DNA of 64,000 bases from Labia minor (Eukaryota; Arthropoda; Insecta; Dermaptera; Spongiphoridae): contig OY720350.1 in assembly GCA_963082975.1 (NCBI GenBank), positions 43,788,734 to 43,852,733 on the forward strand, read 5' to 3'. The position numbers and the translations under genes are program-made. The notes beneath the pieces were generated by a model that was given only the letters and a program-made list of their open reading frames with translations, was not told the origin of the DNA and did no database searches. This document shows, piece after piece, positions 21,837-32,720 of the stretch (the stretch's first letter is position 1; each line of letters opens with the position of its first letter).

Positions 21837-22942
21837 GCTGGAGTGTCTCCACTCGACTATCTCGCAAATTCGAATTGGATTAATTAAAATATATTATATT
21901 TAAATTAAATTTAATTAATTAAATTATAAATTAAAATTAATAAAGAATATTTATTAAACCAGCGCATGTTTAACTCTTTGTTGATGGCACGTCACGTGTT
22001 GGCGCGTGAAATTTGCAGTGTTAAAAAATAAATTCTGGTACATTCAGCGATTCAATCTAGCTGAAATTCTATATATAGCAGTTTTATACAAATATTAATC
22101 ATGTGAAAAATTATCAAACATATATCTTTATTTTTAAGGTCAGTTTAGAGGAAAAAAAAATGAAAACGTGGTAGGTAATGACCCTCTTCCGGTTGAGCTA
22201 CATTTCTCAAAAGTTGATAGAAAACTAGGAATTTTGAATAATGCCCGTATACCAAATTTCATTATCCTAGTTCAAAACGTTTTTGCGTAATCTTGTCTAC
22301 ATACATACAAACAGACATTTTTCTCAGCCTTAGTGAAAATGAATCAGGGACCTTCAAAACGTATAAAAACATCAAAATCTCGACATCGAAAATTTTCGTG
22401 ATCGCAATACTATAGTAAAAATCTATCTATCTATCTATCTATCTCTTTGTCTACGGAACTCGAAAGTTCTTGGCCGCAGCAACCACACCCCTCCAAGAAT
22501 TCCTATTCTGAGCCACAACCTTCCAATCCCTATCCCCTTCCATCTCTATCACATCCTTTCCCACTTTATCCACCCACCGTGTCCTTGGTCTTCCTCCTAC
22601 CAATATATTTTTTGCCATTCTATCTTCTCCCATTCTAGCCACGTGTCCTGCCCACCGTATCCTTCTAACTATTTCTGAAGATGCATAGAGGTCATGCAAT
22701 TCCTCGTTATACAATCTTCGCCATTCCCCGGTGACCTCATCTTTCTTTGGCCCATAAATGCTTTGCGGTATCCTATTCTCAAATGCTCTAAATCTACTCT
22801 CGTCACCTAAGGTCATAGACCATGCCTCACATCCATATAATACAACCGGTAAAATAATTGTTTTATATATTTTAACTTTTATCCCCTTTGATAATAATTT
22901 TGATGCGATAAGCCCCTTTATTGCATGATAACAGGCGATAGT
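21837..22942 (-). mobile_element. Helentron-like family A, copy A4, split by a retrotransposon
   Basis: The minus-strand 3' hairpin is at 21837. The body follows the family to GCAATACTATAGT (22416). The outermost 5' part (GGCGATAGT) reappears at 22934-22942 on the far side of a non-LTR insertion. ATAGTAAAAA occurs on both sides and looks like a target-site duplication. Confidence 0.7.
22417..22932 (-). pseudogene. 5'-truncated non-LTR retrotransposon, (GATA)n tail
   Basis: An open frame of 166 codons (22951-22451) encodes the region downstream of the reverse transcriptase catalytic core. It contains KIYKTIILPVVLYGCEAW, then GPKKDEVTGEWRRL, IRWAGHVARMGEDR and GRPRTRWVDKVGKDV, ending WRGVVAAAKNF. 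This is the standard tail of endonuclease/reverse transcriptase proteins of arthropod non-LTR elements; the clade is uncertain (RTE- or CR1-like). The catalytic FADD box is absent because the copy is 5'-truncated. The + strand TCTA repeats at 22421-22444 are the element's GATA tail. The frame is unbroken, so this is a fairly recent insertion. It lies in the 5' end of family A copy A4. Confidence 0.85.
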
Positions 22943-23247
22943 AAAAAACAATAGTTAAACGCAACTCTTTAAGTTTCAAAAATTAACAAAACTTTTTATG
23001 CTGTTCTTTATTATAATATAATGTATAAATTTGGAAAAATATATTATAATATCTATAATACTAATTCGTGGTCGTATCTGTTCGTCCTCATGTGACGTAC
23101 CAGTCTGAAGATAGGATTGTATAAAATATTAAAATAAAACTATTAAATTAAATTTATTATTATTATTATTATTAATTAAATTATTATTAAATTCAATTTT
23201 AAATCTCAATAATTTTCAAAAAAATGATTAATAATTATATTATTATA

Positions 23248-23960
23248 CTAGCTGCTCAGAGCGCCTTCGGCGCTCTTCACACCTAGACGGGGGCTCCGCC
23301 CCCTGTACCCCCGATGGGTACATAGTATTTGGTTGAAAGTAGTAAAAGGTTTTCATCCATTTTGTTTCAATCCGTATATTACATAAAACATTCATTTCTT
23401 TTTGTGTTCTTATTCAAAATCTATTTTAATTTAATCAGTAAATTAATTATATATATTATTATTATTGTATATGTTATATCTATCTATCTATGTGGCTCAA
23501 AGATACTCGAAAGTTCTTGGCCGCAACAACCACATTTCTCCAAGTGTCCCTATCCTAAGCCCTTGTCCCATCTCTCTTACGTCCCTTCCTACGCGTCATT
23601 GGTTTTCCAAGCGGACGTTTTCCAATCGGTCTCCCCACCAATATCTTTTTCCTCTCCCATTCTAGCCACGTGCCCTGCCTATCGCAGCTTTTTCCCTTTT
23701 ATAACCCTAACTATTTCTGAAGATGCAGAGAGGCCATGCAATTTCTTGTTATGCAGTCTCCCCCATTTCCCGGTGACCTCATCTTTCTTTGGCCAATAAA
23801 TGCAGGGAAGAATCCTATTCTCAAACACTCTGAATCTACTCTCATCTCCCAGGGTCATAGACCATGCCTCCCACCCATATAATGCAACAGGCAAAATAAT
23901 TTTTTTATATATTCCCTTTGATAATAATTTGGAAGAGATAAGCCTCTTTATTGAAAAGAT
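23248..23960 (-). mobile_element. Helitron 3' end H2 carrying a retrotransposon fragment
   Basis: The minus strand ends with the hairpin GAGCGCCGAAGGCGCTC, seven bases and CTAG (23251-23248) before a host T, as in H1. Next to it are ~230 bp of Helitron DNA, then a GATA-type tail and a reverse-transcriptase C-terminal fragment (about 23500-23930) with several frame breaks (readable VALYGWEAWSMTLGDESRFR and KKDEVTGKWGRLHNKKLHG). The same Helitron-retrotransposon junction occurs at 52200-52420. The Helitron 5' end was not found. Confidence 0.65.
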
Positions 23961-25320
23961 AACATGCGTTTCCAGATTGCAACCCCGATTTAAATTCTTC
24001 TCAAATATTATTATCCTTCGTGATTACATTCAATTTTTCTACATATTCAAATTCTACATTTTGTATCTTAAGATTTTGTATGTTAATACTCTTCCTCTTT
24101 GTTGTTACTAAATATTTTTTCTTATCACTATTAATATCAAACCTCCATTAATTTTTCCTCGCTATCTGCAATTGCAATTTCCTAATCTCCTATTATATTT
24201 AAGTCGTCTGGGTAACCTAATATTTTACAATTGATTTCCGCATCTTATTCTTTCTTTACTGCCTTCAAGTCAAATTTGAAGATCAAAATTTGAAAAAGTT
24301 TATGCTGATCTATATTGAGTCATGTGTATGTTTTACTAAAGTCTACAAATAATTAGTGAACAGAAATATTGAATTCGCGGTTTTTTTCCTAATATCTGTC
24401 ATAATGAAAATATCTTAATTAATGTTGATCGATTTGGCCTGAACCCGCAATGATATCTCCTAATATTTCCTCCGCCTATGTTCTTAAGTATTTTCTATGT
24501 TATAATAGTGAAATAGAGTATAATATTTCTTGATCATTACATTTTGATATTTTATTTTCATTGCTAGATTATTATTGAATATTTTTAATTATAATGAAAC
24601 TTGAGAAAATGCAAAAATAGAGACTTGAGACAATTTATAAAAATTAACGGTATAAAACTATAGATAAATTACCAATATATACATTCATAAATAGTATTAA
24701 TTTAAATTAATTGATTTATTTGTTTTTTTATTAATTTTTTTAGATCATAGTTATTTTCCTCCCTTAAAAGAACCTTTCTAATTCTGTGGTGCTAGGGGAT
24801 TTGAAAATTATTAGTCGCAATATGAAGATTTCGCTTACAGTTTCTGTCATGTCCGACCTCCGTCCAACAGTTATATTCTCTCAAGTTTCTTGCTTTTATT
24901 AATCATGTGATCTATATATTTAATTTTTTTGATTCATTGTAATAAAATTTAAACAAATAAAAATTTTCACTTTGTTAATTTATATAAATTTCAATTTACA
25001 CTGATTGTGAGTGATACGCTTTGCCAATACTCTGAATAATTTGTGTATAGAAATATTGAATGTTCTTAGCGAGATTTTTTAACCTTTCACTTTCAAATAG
25101 AAAAGAAGAAATATTCAAATATATAGAAAGAATAAATAAAAAGTTAATATAAATATGATCTAAATATTTTATTAAATTAATAATTAAAATGGGAACTTTT
25201 AGAATAAATGATTTAATTGAATTGATATTTAAATATTAGAATTTAAAATAAAAAGGGAAATATTATAATAATTCTTTTATTGAGAATCGCTATGATAATT
25301 CATTGTTTGAAATGATTCCG
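23961..25320. other. AT-rich non-coding DNA
   Basis: Nothing recognised. Confidence 0.4.
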
Positions 25321-25691
25321 CTAGGCCGACAGTGAGCCGCGAGCTGCTCTTGAATGAACATCACGGAGAATTATCTAAACTTTAAAAAATTAATTTCTGC
25401 GGTTATTGATAATATATTAATAAAATTTATAGCCTATATTACTCTAGAGGTATATAAGAATATTGTGATGTAATTTCAAAGAAATCGGTTCAGCCAATTC
25501 TGAGTCTATAAAATAGTAATTTTCCGGACAGACAGACCGACAGACAGACAGACCGACAGACAGACAGACAGACAGACGTGAAAAATTCTAAAGTCACTTT
25601 TGGATTCTAGAGGTCATGAAACGCGAAGATATGCAAAAATTTTTAAATTCTGAGCAATGTGCAGACAAAAACCTTTTTTTATATATATAGA
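25321..25691 (-). mobile_element. Helitron-like element with GACA repeat
   Basis: The minus strand begins TCTATATATATAAAAAAAGG at 25691 after a host A, a typical Helitron 5' end. It carries a GTCT/GTCG simple repeat (25530-25577) followed by the shared block (GGCTGAACCGATTTCTTTGA at 25506-25487). CTAG at 25321-25324 may be the 3' end, but the hairpin before it is weak and the next host base is not the expected T. A relative lies at 7938-8115. Confidence 0.5.
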
Positions 25692-26720
25692 TTTGAATAT
25701 AATTATTTAAGTTTTTTAAGAAGTTAAGAATAATAGTTAAAGAAAATAATTTATGAGATTTTAAGAGGTGGTGACTTTCAATGAAAAAACTGTTTTTTTT
25801 TTTCAATCATTTTCTACTAATAACCTATTTTTATGAAATATCGAGATTAATCGAAAAAATAAACTTTTATAAAAATAATTATGTAAGAGAAAAATTGGAA
25901 AGTTTATAAAATCTCTTAAGTTTTTTTTTTCTTTTTATATATGGGTATACACATACTAATAGTGGAATGGACTCTTATCCAAAAGACATCAATCAAATTT
26001 GAATGGTTGGAGAAGGAGTCTTTCTCTTTTCCTTGCTTTCTCTGACAAGTTCAAGTCAAATCGTGTGTAGAACTTAAAGGAATGAGAAAGAGGGGACCGA
26101 TGCAATTAAACTCCTTTGAGTGTTGCCCATTGGTTGTGGTGTCAAAGTCAGTGGTCTCACCCTGGAAGAGAGGGCGGCAAACAGACATCCGCGTTCCAGC
26201 AAACTTACAAAAGGCACAATGACGGCTCCTATTAAATTACACCTCTTACAGTCAAATTAGGAAAATAACCAAGAGTAATTGGAAGAAAGACAGTGAAGTT
26301 AATCCTAAGTTGGTGGGGAGAGGTCGAGGAGGATGGAGGAGGGAGAAGAGTTGAGAGAGTGGAGACAGTCACCTAACTTGGGACAAGTTGCTTTTGGGTG
26401 GTGGTGTTGTGGTTTGTGTGACGCACTGTACTTCTTTCCATTTCCCTTTCGAACCCTCCAAGAAAATATTCAACATAGTATTCGAAATATATTGGAACAT
26501 TAGAAAATCAATCTTAAATAAAAATATTTTTATTTTTTTTTTAAGTTGATAAAAACGTTATAAAAAAGAAAGAGCAATATGAAAAGTAAATTTCCAAAAT
26601 ATAGGGAGATCCCAAAAAATCGGAAACTTTTTAATAATCCAATAAAGGAAATAACTTTCTCTTTATTAATTGAAATCTTAAAACTTGTTTAAGCGAAATT
26701 AATGAAATTTATTATTTATT
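25692..26720. other. intron-like DNA with complex block
   Basis: About 25960-26460 is unique, with balanced composition and several purine-rich runs. It has no repeat match in the window and no definable exon. Candidate regulatory DNA. Confidence 0.3.
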
Positions 26721-27028
26721 ACTATCTTGCCAGAGGTAGTATTGCGATTACGAACATTTTCGATGTCGAGATTTTGATGTTTTTATATGTTTTGAAGGTT
26801 TCTGAGTCATTTCCACTAAGGATAAGAAAAATGTCTGTGTGTATGTATGTGTGTATGTAGACAAGATTACGAAAAAACGATTTGAGCTAGTATAATAAAA
26901 TTTGGTATACGGGAATTATTCAAAATTCGTAGTTTTCTATCAACTTTTGAAAATGTAGCTCATCCGGAAGAGGGTCATTATCTACCACGTTTACATTTTT
27001 TTAAACTGACTGTAAAAATAAAGATATA

Positions 27029-28709
27029 GGGTGACCCAGCCAGTAGTTGAACCCCTTCCAGTAGTTGAACAAATTACCAAAAATTCGCCAAAATCTCAAG
27101 AGGAAACATGCTTGGAACGTGAAATTTTATTTTATTTTTAAGTTGTTATGATGTCACAACTGAAACACCTATCGTCTGCTGCACATGACTTAAGTACTCA
27201 GAGATATTATTTTTTTTCTCAAATGAAATGCTTGTTTTTGCATTCACGACTAGTCTACTGAAAATACGCTAAGTAAAAGTAATCCACGTGCATCCTAGTC
27301 ATTTTTAGAGATATTTTTACCGAATTGGTCTTAAATTAAAGCTAAAGGACTACATTTTGAATCATGATATTAAGGTATAGATATTTTTTATTTTTTAGAG
27401 CTCTAAATTGACTGTTCAACTAATGGCACTGTTAAAATGCACAAATTCCAGTAATTGAACAGTGGTGAACGGTGCCCGCCATCGAAGGCTTCGGATCAAA
27501 TGTCTTAATGAAACTCAGACAAATGGCCTTTTATCTGAGTGTATTGAAAAAGAGCCCGAAATTAATCATAATTTTGATGCCTCACCTTCACCATTGAATG
27601 TTAGTGCAATCCAAGCAACACTTTCAAGACAAACGGACTTGCCGACGCTATATTATGGCCACATGAATCTCTACAAAAGACTAAAACAACAAGGCGACGC
27701 TTACCTTACGCAACAACTTCAAAGCAATGGATTAAGCCTTTTGAAGAAAAGAAGAAAGAAAAAGCAGAGAAGGAAAAGGAAAAGAAAAGAAGAATTCAGG
27801 AAAGGCTAGATAAGAAAGAGAAACTTGATAAAAAGAAGCAAGAAAAACTTCGAGTTTCTAGTAAACGACAGCGACGTGTCAGTACCCCGGACAGCTCTGA
27901 GTCTAGCGTCGAAGTATCGTCGGGCACGAATCCGAGAGTGATGGCAATGGGCATAACTTGCAGCCAGTACAGAAGCAAGTAGAAGAGCATGTAATTATTG
28001 TATACGATGACAAATATTTCCCAGGCATAATACTGAAAATCGATGAAGATGGTGCAGAAGTGTCCTCAATGGCCAAATCAATGGAAATGGCCAAAAAAAG
28101 CATTGTTTCCCATTGTGAGCCGACAAAAATCAGTAAAACCAGGAATCTGTATGCAGTACCGTAACTCGACTCCCAAAGCAATTTCGTATCAAAAGTTTAA
28201 AAAATTTTAAAAATATTTTTAATTTTGTATCTTATATGTATATTGCCGATTGGTGTTTGTTTGAAATAAATAAATAAATAAATTATGTATTATTGTTATT
28301 ATTATTATAATTTAAACAGTGAGCAATGTTTGGAATGTGAATCAGCCTTGTATTGTGTTATGAGTGCTCAAGCTATAGGCCTAGATATTTGTTAAGTCGT
28401 TTTGGATGTGTACCAAAACTTAAAATAAAAAAAAACTATGAAATAACGGGTGTTCAATTACTGGAATATCGAGCGTTCAGAAACTGGACATGTCTGTTCA
28501 ACCACTGGGAAAAAATCATAAAAAATGTTGTGAATTTTTTTTTGCTTTTTATTTTTCAGTTAAGCACTGTTTAATAATTTTTTTAATAACTACAATAATA
28601 AAGCTTTGCTAAAAATCAATTAGCTTAGTTTTACGGCTAATAGTATAGAACATACAACATGAGCCGTGGTAAACTGGCTTTATTTGTTCAACTACTGGCT
28701 GGGTCACCC
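27029..28709 (+). mobile_element. TA-flanked DNA transposon nested in A5
   Basis: Perfect inverted repeats GGGTGACCCAGCCAGTAG and CTACTGGCTGGGTCACCC, continuing with TTGAAC, are flanked by a TA duplication. Comparison with intact family A copies proves the TA duplication (GATATATGTT at the empty site). The motif CAGTARTTGAAC occurs at 27041 and 27059, near 27414 (inverse) and at 27449. On the right side it occurs inverted at 28452, 28496 and 28686. It is most like the Tc1/mariner/pogo supergroup. Confidence 0.85.
27462..28164 (+). pseudogene. transposase C-terminal remnant
   Basis: The remnant spans three frames and two breaks. In one frame RRRLPYATTSKQWIKPFEEK leads into a long charged Lys/Glu/Arg coiled-coil-like stretch and a Ser-rich linker ending at a stop near 27980. 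A further frame (27958-28164) reads VEEHVIIVYDDKYFPGIILK then IDEDGAEVSSMAKS. The pairing of an RRRLP..TSKQW motif, a charged helix and a final GxxVIVxYDDxYFPG segment matches the C-terminal tails of some pogo/Tigger-like DDE transposases in arthropod genomes; this is family recall, not a search. The catalytic DDE domain is missing, so the element is non-autonomous. The 115-codon frame at 27462-27809 is not the true reading frame beyond its first part. Confidence 0.55.
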
Positions 28710-29004
28710 TATGTTTGACAGTTTTTCACATGATTAAAAATTTTATAAAACTGCTATATATATATATATTTCAGCTTTATTGAATCGCTGAAAGTACCGG
28801 AATTAATTTTTTTAACACGACTGCAAATCACGCGCCAACACTTGACGTGGTGCCATCAACAAAGAGCCAAAACACGCGCTGGTTTAATAATATTATTTAT
28901 TAATTTTAACTAATAATTTATAATTAATTAAACTTAATTTAAATATAATATTTGTTAATTAATCCAATTCAAATTTGCGAGATAGTCGAGTGGAGACACT
29001 CCAG

Positions 29005-29600
29005 ATTTATTTTTAAATTACCTTCTTGAAATACCTGCCTCCTGTATGAATGCATTCTTAAAAGTTACTCTGTGATTTTCAAAAAAATAAAGTCCAATGA
29101 TTGCATGTAATGATATATTTATTACTCCATACTATCACTTTATAAGTGTTTAAAGGGCGCCCATGAACTACATTAAGAATTATTTATTCCCATTAATATT
29201 GTATTATTTTTGTTTATTCCTATAACGCGCGCGCGCGTGAGAGATGAAAATGTGTTTCATCTAACACCCATCTTGTATTGTAAACAACATGGAATTTATG
29301 AAAAATGAATAAATTCCATTCAAATGGAAAATATTAGTTTCTTTTTAAAAAAATAAACAGGGGATCACAATAACTTTCAAGAATTCATTTATTAATGCAA
29401 GGGGTCATCTACAAAATAAAATAATAATAAATTCCACTAATGTTTTTTAGATGGCAAGTTTTAAGGTTTCAAATACTTTGGATAAAATTATTTTGATTTG
29501 GTTTTATTGGATTATTAAAAAGTTCCCATGTTTTTATTGTATAAATAAAAAAAATTACATGTACCGCCTTGTTCATGGATAATCTTTCAAATTATTAAAA
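29005..29600. other. AT-rich non-coding DNA
   Basis: Contains a 12-bp CG alternation at 29226-29237, unusual for this AT-rich DNA. Otherwise nothing is recognised. Confidence 0.4.
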
Positions 29601-29631
29601 AACAATACCTCCCTTACTATCGTCGGTCGGT
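29601..29631 (-). repeat. 5'-terminal stub of family B
   Basis: The minus strand reads ACCGACCGACGATAGTAAGG then GAGGTATTGTT and stops, an intact 5' terminus of ~30 bp with nothing else of the element. Compare 226-255 and 1407-1438. Confidence 0.78.
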
Positions 29632-30804
29632 AATTAGACAAAAAAGATCTACAAAAGTTTTTTTAATTTTTGTTATAAATCATAATTATTATGTTTGATA
29701 GAGTATATTAATTACACAAATGATGTCGAAAAATATAAAGAGAATGTATCTAGCGCCTGTGTACAAGTTAAAAATTAATAAAGAATTTTGAATTTCAATA
29801 ATTTTAGAAAATTTAATAATAAGCAAAACAATTTAATTAAAAATTGTATTTTCTATATATTGAGTTATTTTAATATAAAAAAGATGTATAATTTTTTAAG
29901 TGAAAAATATTTGAATTTGAAATAATTTAATATAATTAAACAAATGTAAATTTTAACAATTTATTGTATATTAATTTTTATATTAATAAGTATAACAAAT
30001 TTGATAACCTTTCTAGTTGAAAGGTACCAATCTAAAAAGTCGTCTGAACAGATAGGATTTTATAATTCTATTTTTGTAAATTTATATTTAATAAATAAAT
30101 AAGGTAAAACCGATGACGTGTTTTATATATCTCTAAAAGTAGGCCTTCTGGGGTAGGAAAGACTTTGGGGGACGAGAGTAGCAGCCATATACACTAGATG
30201 AAGCATGTCTAACTTTTATAAGTGAACCGTCGTGCAAGCAATTTGTTTTGTCCGTCATCTTGAAATTCAACACATGTGCAATTTCATCATATTTATTTCA
30301 AAGGCTCGTATTTTTTTATATATTTTTTTTTTTTTTGGTTTTTGCAATTTTTGCAAGTATAGTGTATTCTATGTTTTTCACATACTTTAAAATTAATATT
30401 AAAAAACTTATTTATTCATATATTCCTCATTGTTAACTATTTGCAGGTCTCTACCTAAAATTGTGTCGAAGGAGTGAGATGACACATTATGTGTGCAAGG
30501 GATATGGCGTGCGTTTTACCTCGGCCTAACAGTGATAAATTGAACCCCATCCCCCTACCAAATAATTTAATAAGACGTGTAACGGACAAAGTATTTATAT
30601 TCTTATTTAATTTTTATTATACATTTTATTTTGTTTATCTATTTTTTTTAGTTTATTTTGTTTTCTATTCTCTTTTATTAACAAAGTTATTTGGTCGCAT
30701 TATTCTTAAAATGTAATATATATATAGATATTATATTTCACATAAGGGGAGGAATCATCTCTCCAAGTTTTAATATTTTTAGACAGTTGAGAATGGACAG
30801 TGGA
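29632..30804. other. AT-rich DNA, possibly LTR-related at its end
   Basis: Mostly unrecognised. From about 30120 the sequence is more complex, and TGTAACGG at about 30578 could be the start of an LTR whose downstream part is described next. There is no direct proof of an LTR boundary. Confidence 0.25.
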
Positions 30805-31105
30805 ACTAGTGAGATATCATCCTGATATGACCTGTATTTATCACGTCCCGTGATATAATTATTTTGTATATAATCATTTTTATTATCACACCCTGTGATA
30901 CAGTTTAACTAGTGATATCATCCCGATATGACCTGGTATTTATCACGTCCCGTGATATAATTATTTTGTATATAATCATTTTTATCACACCCTGTGATAC
31001 AGTCGAACAAGTGATATCATCCTGATATAACCTATACTTATCACGTCCCGTGATATAATTATTTGTGTATAATCCTTATCATCACCCCCTGTGATAATTA
31101 TTTCT
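30805..31105 (+). repeat. ~100-bp tandem repeat, about three units
   Basis: Units start at 30805 (ACTAGTGAGATATCATCC), 30908 (ACTAGTGATATCATCCCG) and 31008 (ACAAGTGATATCATCCTG). Each unit holds two small palindromes, TATCACGTCCCGTGATA and TATCACACCCTGTGATA (variants in the third). It sits upstream of the LTR-leader-like segment. Confidence 0.88.
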
Positions 31106-31283
31106 GCTAATTCCAGTGACAATAGTGAATTACATTTTCTTATTTTTTTCTATTTAAAATTTGTATATTTAATTTGTTAATTTTTATCTATTTAATTAAA
31201 GTAAATTAATGTGAACATTATTATTGTGTTTTCCCTTTTCCCTTAATTTTTCAACACTCTTTTATACTTTGGGATATCCAAAG

Positions 31284-31463
31284 TTGGCGCCCATCATTAA
31301 CTTAACATAATTAACAATTCACGGTCATCGTGGATCATTACAAGTGCCTCATACTTAGATCTCCTTATAAATTGGCACCCAACGTAAGAGGATCGTCTAC
31401 AAAGTGACCCCAACTTGAAACGGTCCTCCTTACAAAGTGGCAGCCCAACGTTTGGCTCGATTA
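31284..31463 (+). mobile_element. possible LTR-retrotransposon leader with repeated primer-site motifs
   Basis: TTGGCGCCCATC at 31284 resembles the primer-binding site of Gypsy-type LTR elements. Downstream, three ~33-bp units (31366-31463) each contain a related motif: TGGCACCCAACG (31373), TGACCCCAAC (31405) and TGGCAGCCCAACG (31438), each following ACAAA or similar. No gag or pol is readable and no matching second LTR was seen, so this is a relic at best. Confidence 0.35.
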
Positions 31464-32125
31464 GTCATCATTACAGACGTGGAAATATTCGTAGTCACAG
31501 ATTTGTGTAAATATATTATTTAAGCTATGTACTTTTTTAATTCTTACAACTTACCTAATCAAATATTTAAACGTTTCAACTTTATGAGTTTTTACATGTA
31601 ATTTTTCCCATAAGCAATATCCTTCACACCGGCTTCGCAATATCATCACTCCTTTTAAGTCTATTGCCGAAAAGTTGTCTTTTTTTATTTTCTTATTTTA
31701 AGAATAAAGATGTAATTTTTGCTATGAATACTAATAGTCCTAGATACCATTAACACCAAAAATCATGTCATAATAGGAATTAGCGTTTACCAAATACCCG
31801 AATTGTGCGTCATATCCATCGGGTTTGCCTTATTTCAATAAACATTTAAAGCATAATTAAATTATTTTTCTTTTTAAAATTATTTGATAATTTTCTGTTT
31901 AGTAATAAAATGGTGGACTACTGAATTTGAGAATGAAGGTTCAAGATTGATCAGGTGTAAACAAAAGTTTCAATTACAATACTCGATCAGTGAAGGAATC
32001 AAAATAAATAAAGGTGTAAACTAAAACGTGCTTAAATACTTAGAAACAATAAAAAATACCTTTTATTTTTTAAAAAAATAATTTATTAAAGTTTTTTTAA
32101 TTAAAAATTTTAATTTATCTTTTTT
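31464..32125. other. AT-rich non-coding DNA
   Basis: Nothing recognised. Confidence 0.4.
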
Positions 32126-32720
32126 ACTATCTCGTAAGAGATAGTATTGCGATCACGAAAATTTTCGATGTTGAGATTTTGATGTTTTTATACGTGTTGA
32201 AGGTTCCTGAATCATTTTCACTAAGGTTGAGAAAAATGTCTGTGTGTGTGTGTGTATGTGTGTAAAAACGGTTTGAGCTAGAATGATGAAATTTGGTACA
32301 TGGGCATTATTCAAAATTCATAGTTTTCTCTAAACTTTTGAGAAATGTAGCTCAACCGGAAGAGAGTCATTACCTACAACAATTTGATTTTTTTTCTTCT
32401 AAAGTGACCGTAAAAATAAAGATATATGTTTGATAATTTTTCACATGATTAACAATTGTATAAAACTGCTATATATAGAATTTCAGCTTGATTTATTTGC
32501 TGAAAGTACCAGAATTAATTTTTTAACACTGCAAATGACACGCGCCAACACGTGACGTGGTGCCATCAACAAAGATCCAAGCATGCGCTGATTTAATAAA
32601 TATTAATTAATTAATTAAATATTAATTTTAATTTATAATTAATTAAATTTTATTTAAATATAATATATGTTATTTAATCCAATTCAAATTTGCGAGATAT
32701 TCGAGTAGAGACACTCCAGC
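32126..32720 (+). mobile_element. Helentron-like family A, full-length copy A6
   Basis: Runs from ACTATCTCGTAAGAGATAGT after TTTTT to CACTCCAGC before a T run, with a TG microsatellite at ~32238-32260. The 3' subterminal repeat is slightly mutated (GCGAGATATT). The part from ACACGTGACGTGG onward is nearly identical to copy A3. Confidence 0.87.

Larger units (their letters stand above)
26721..29004 (+). mobile_element. Helentron-like family A, copy A5, interrupted
   Basis: The left part (26721-27028) runs from ACTATCTTGCC to AAAGATATA and the right part (28710-29004) from TATGTTTGACAG to CACTCCAG. Together they form one complete family copy, split by a TA-flanked transposon. Confidence 0.85.

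Noticed and set aside
22421-22444. TCTA microsatellite as an independent repeat
   Set aside because: It is the tail of the adjacent minus-strand non-LTR element, since other copies of the family also end in GATA repeats.
27462-27809. 115-codon frame as a host gene
   Set aside because: It lies inside a transposon with clear ends. The transposase-like peptides continue in another frame, so it is a decayed element gene.
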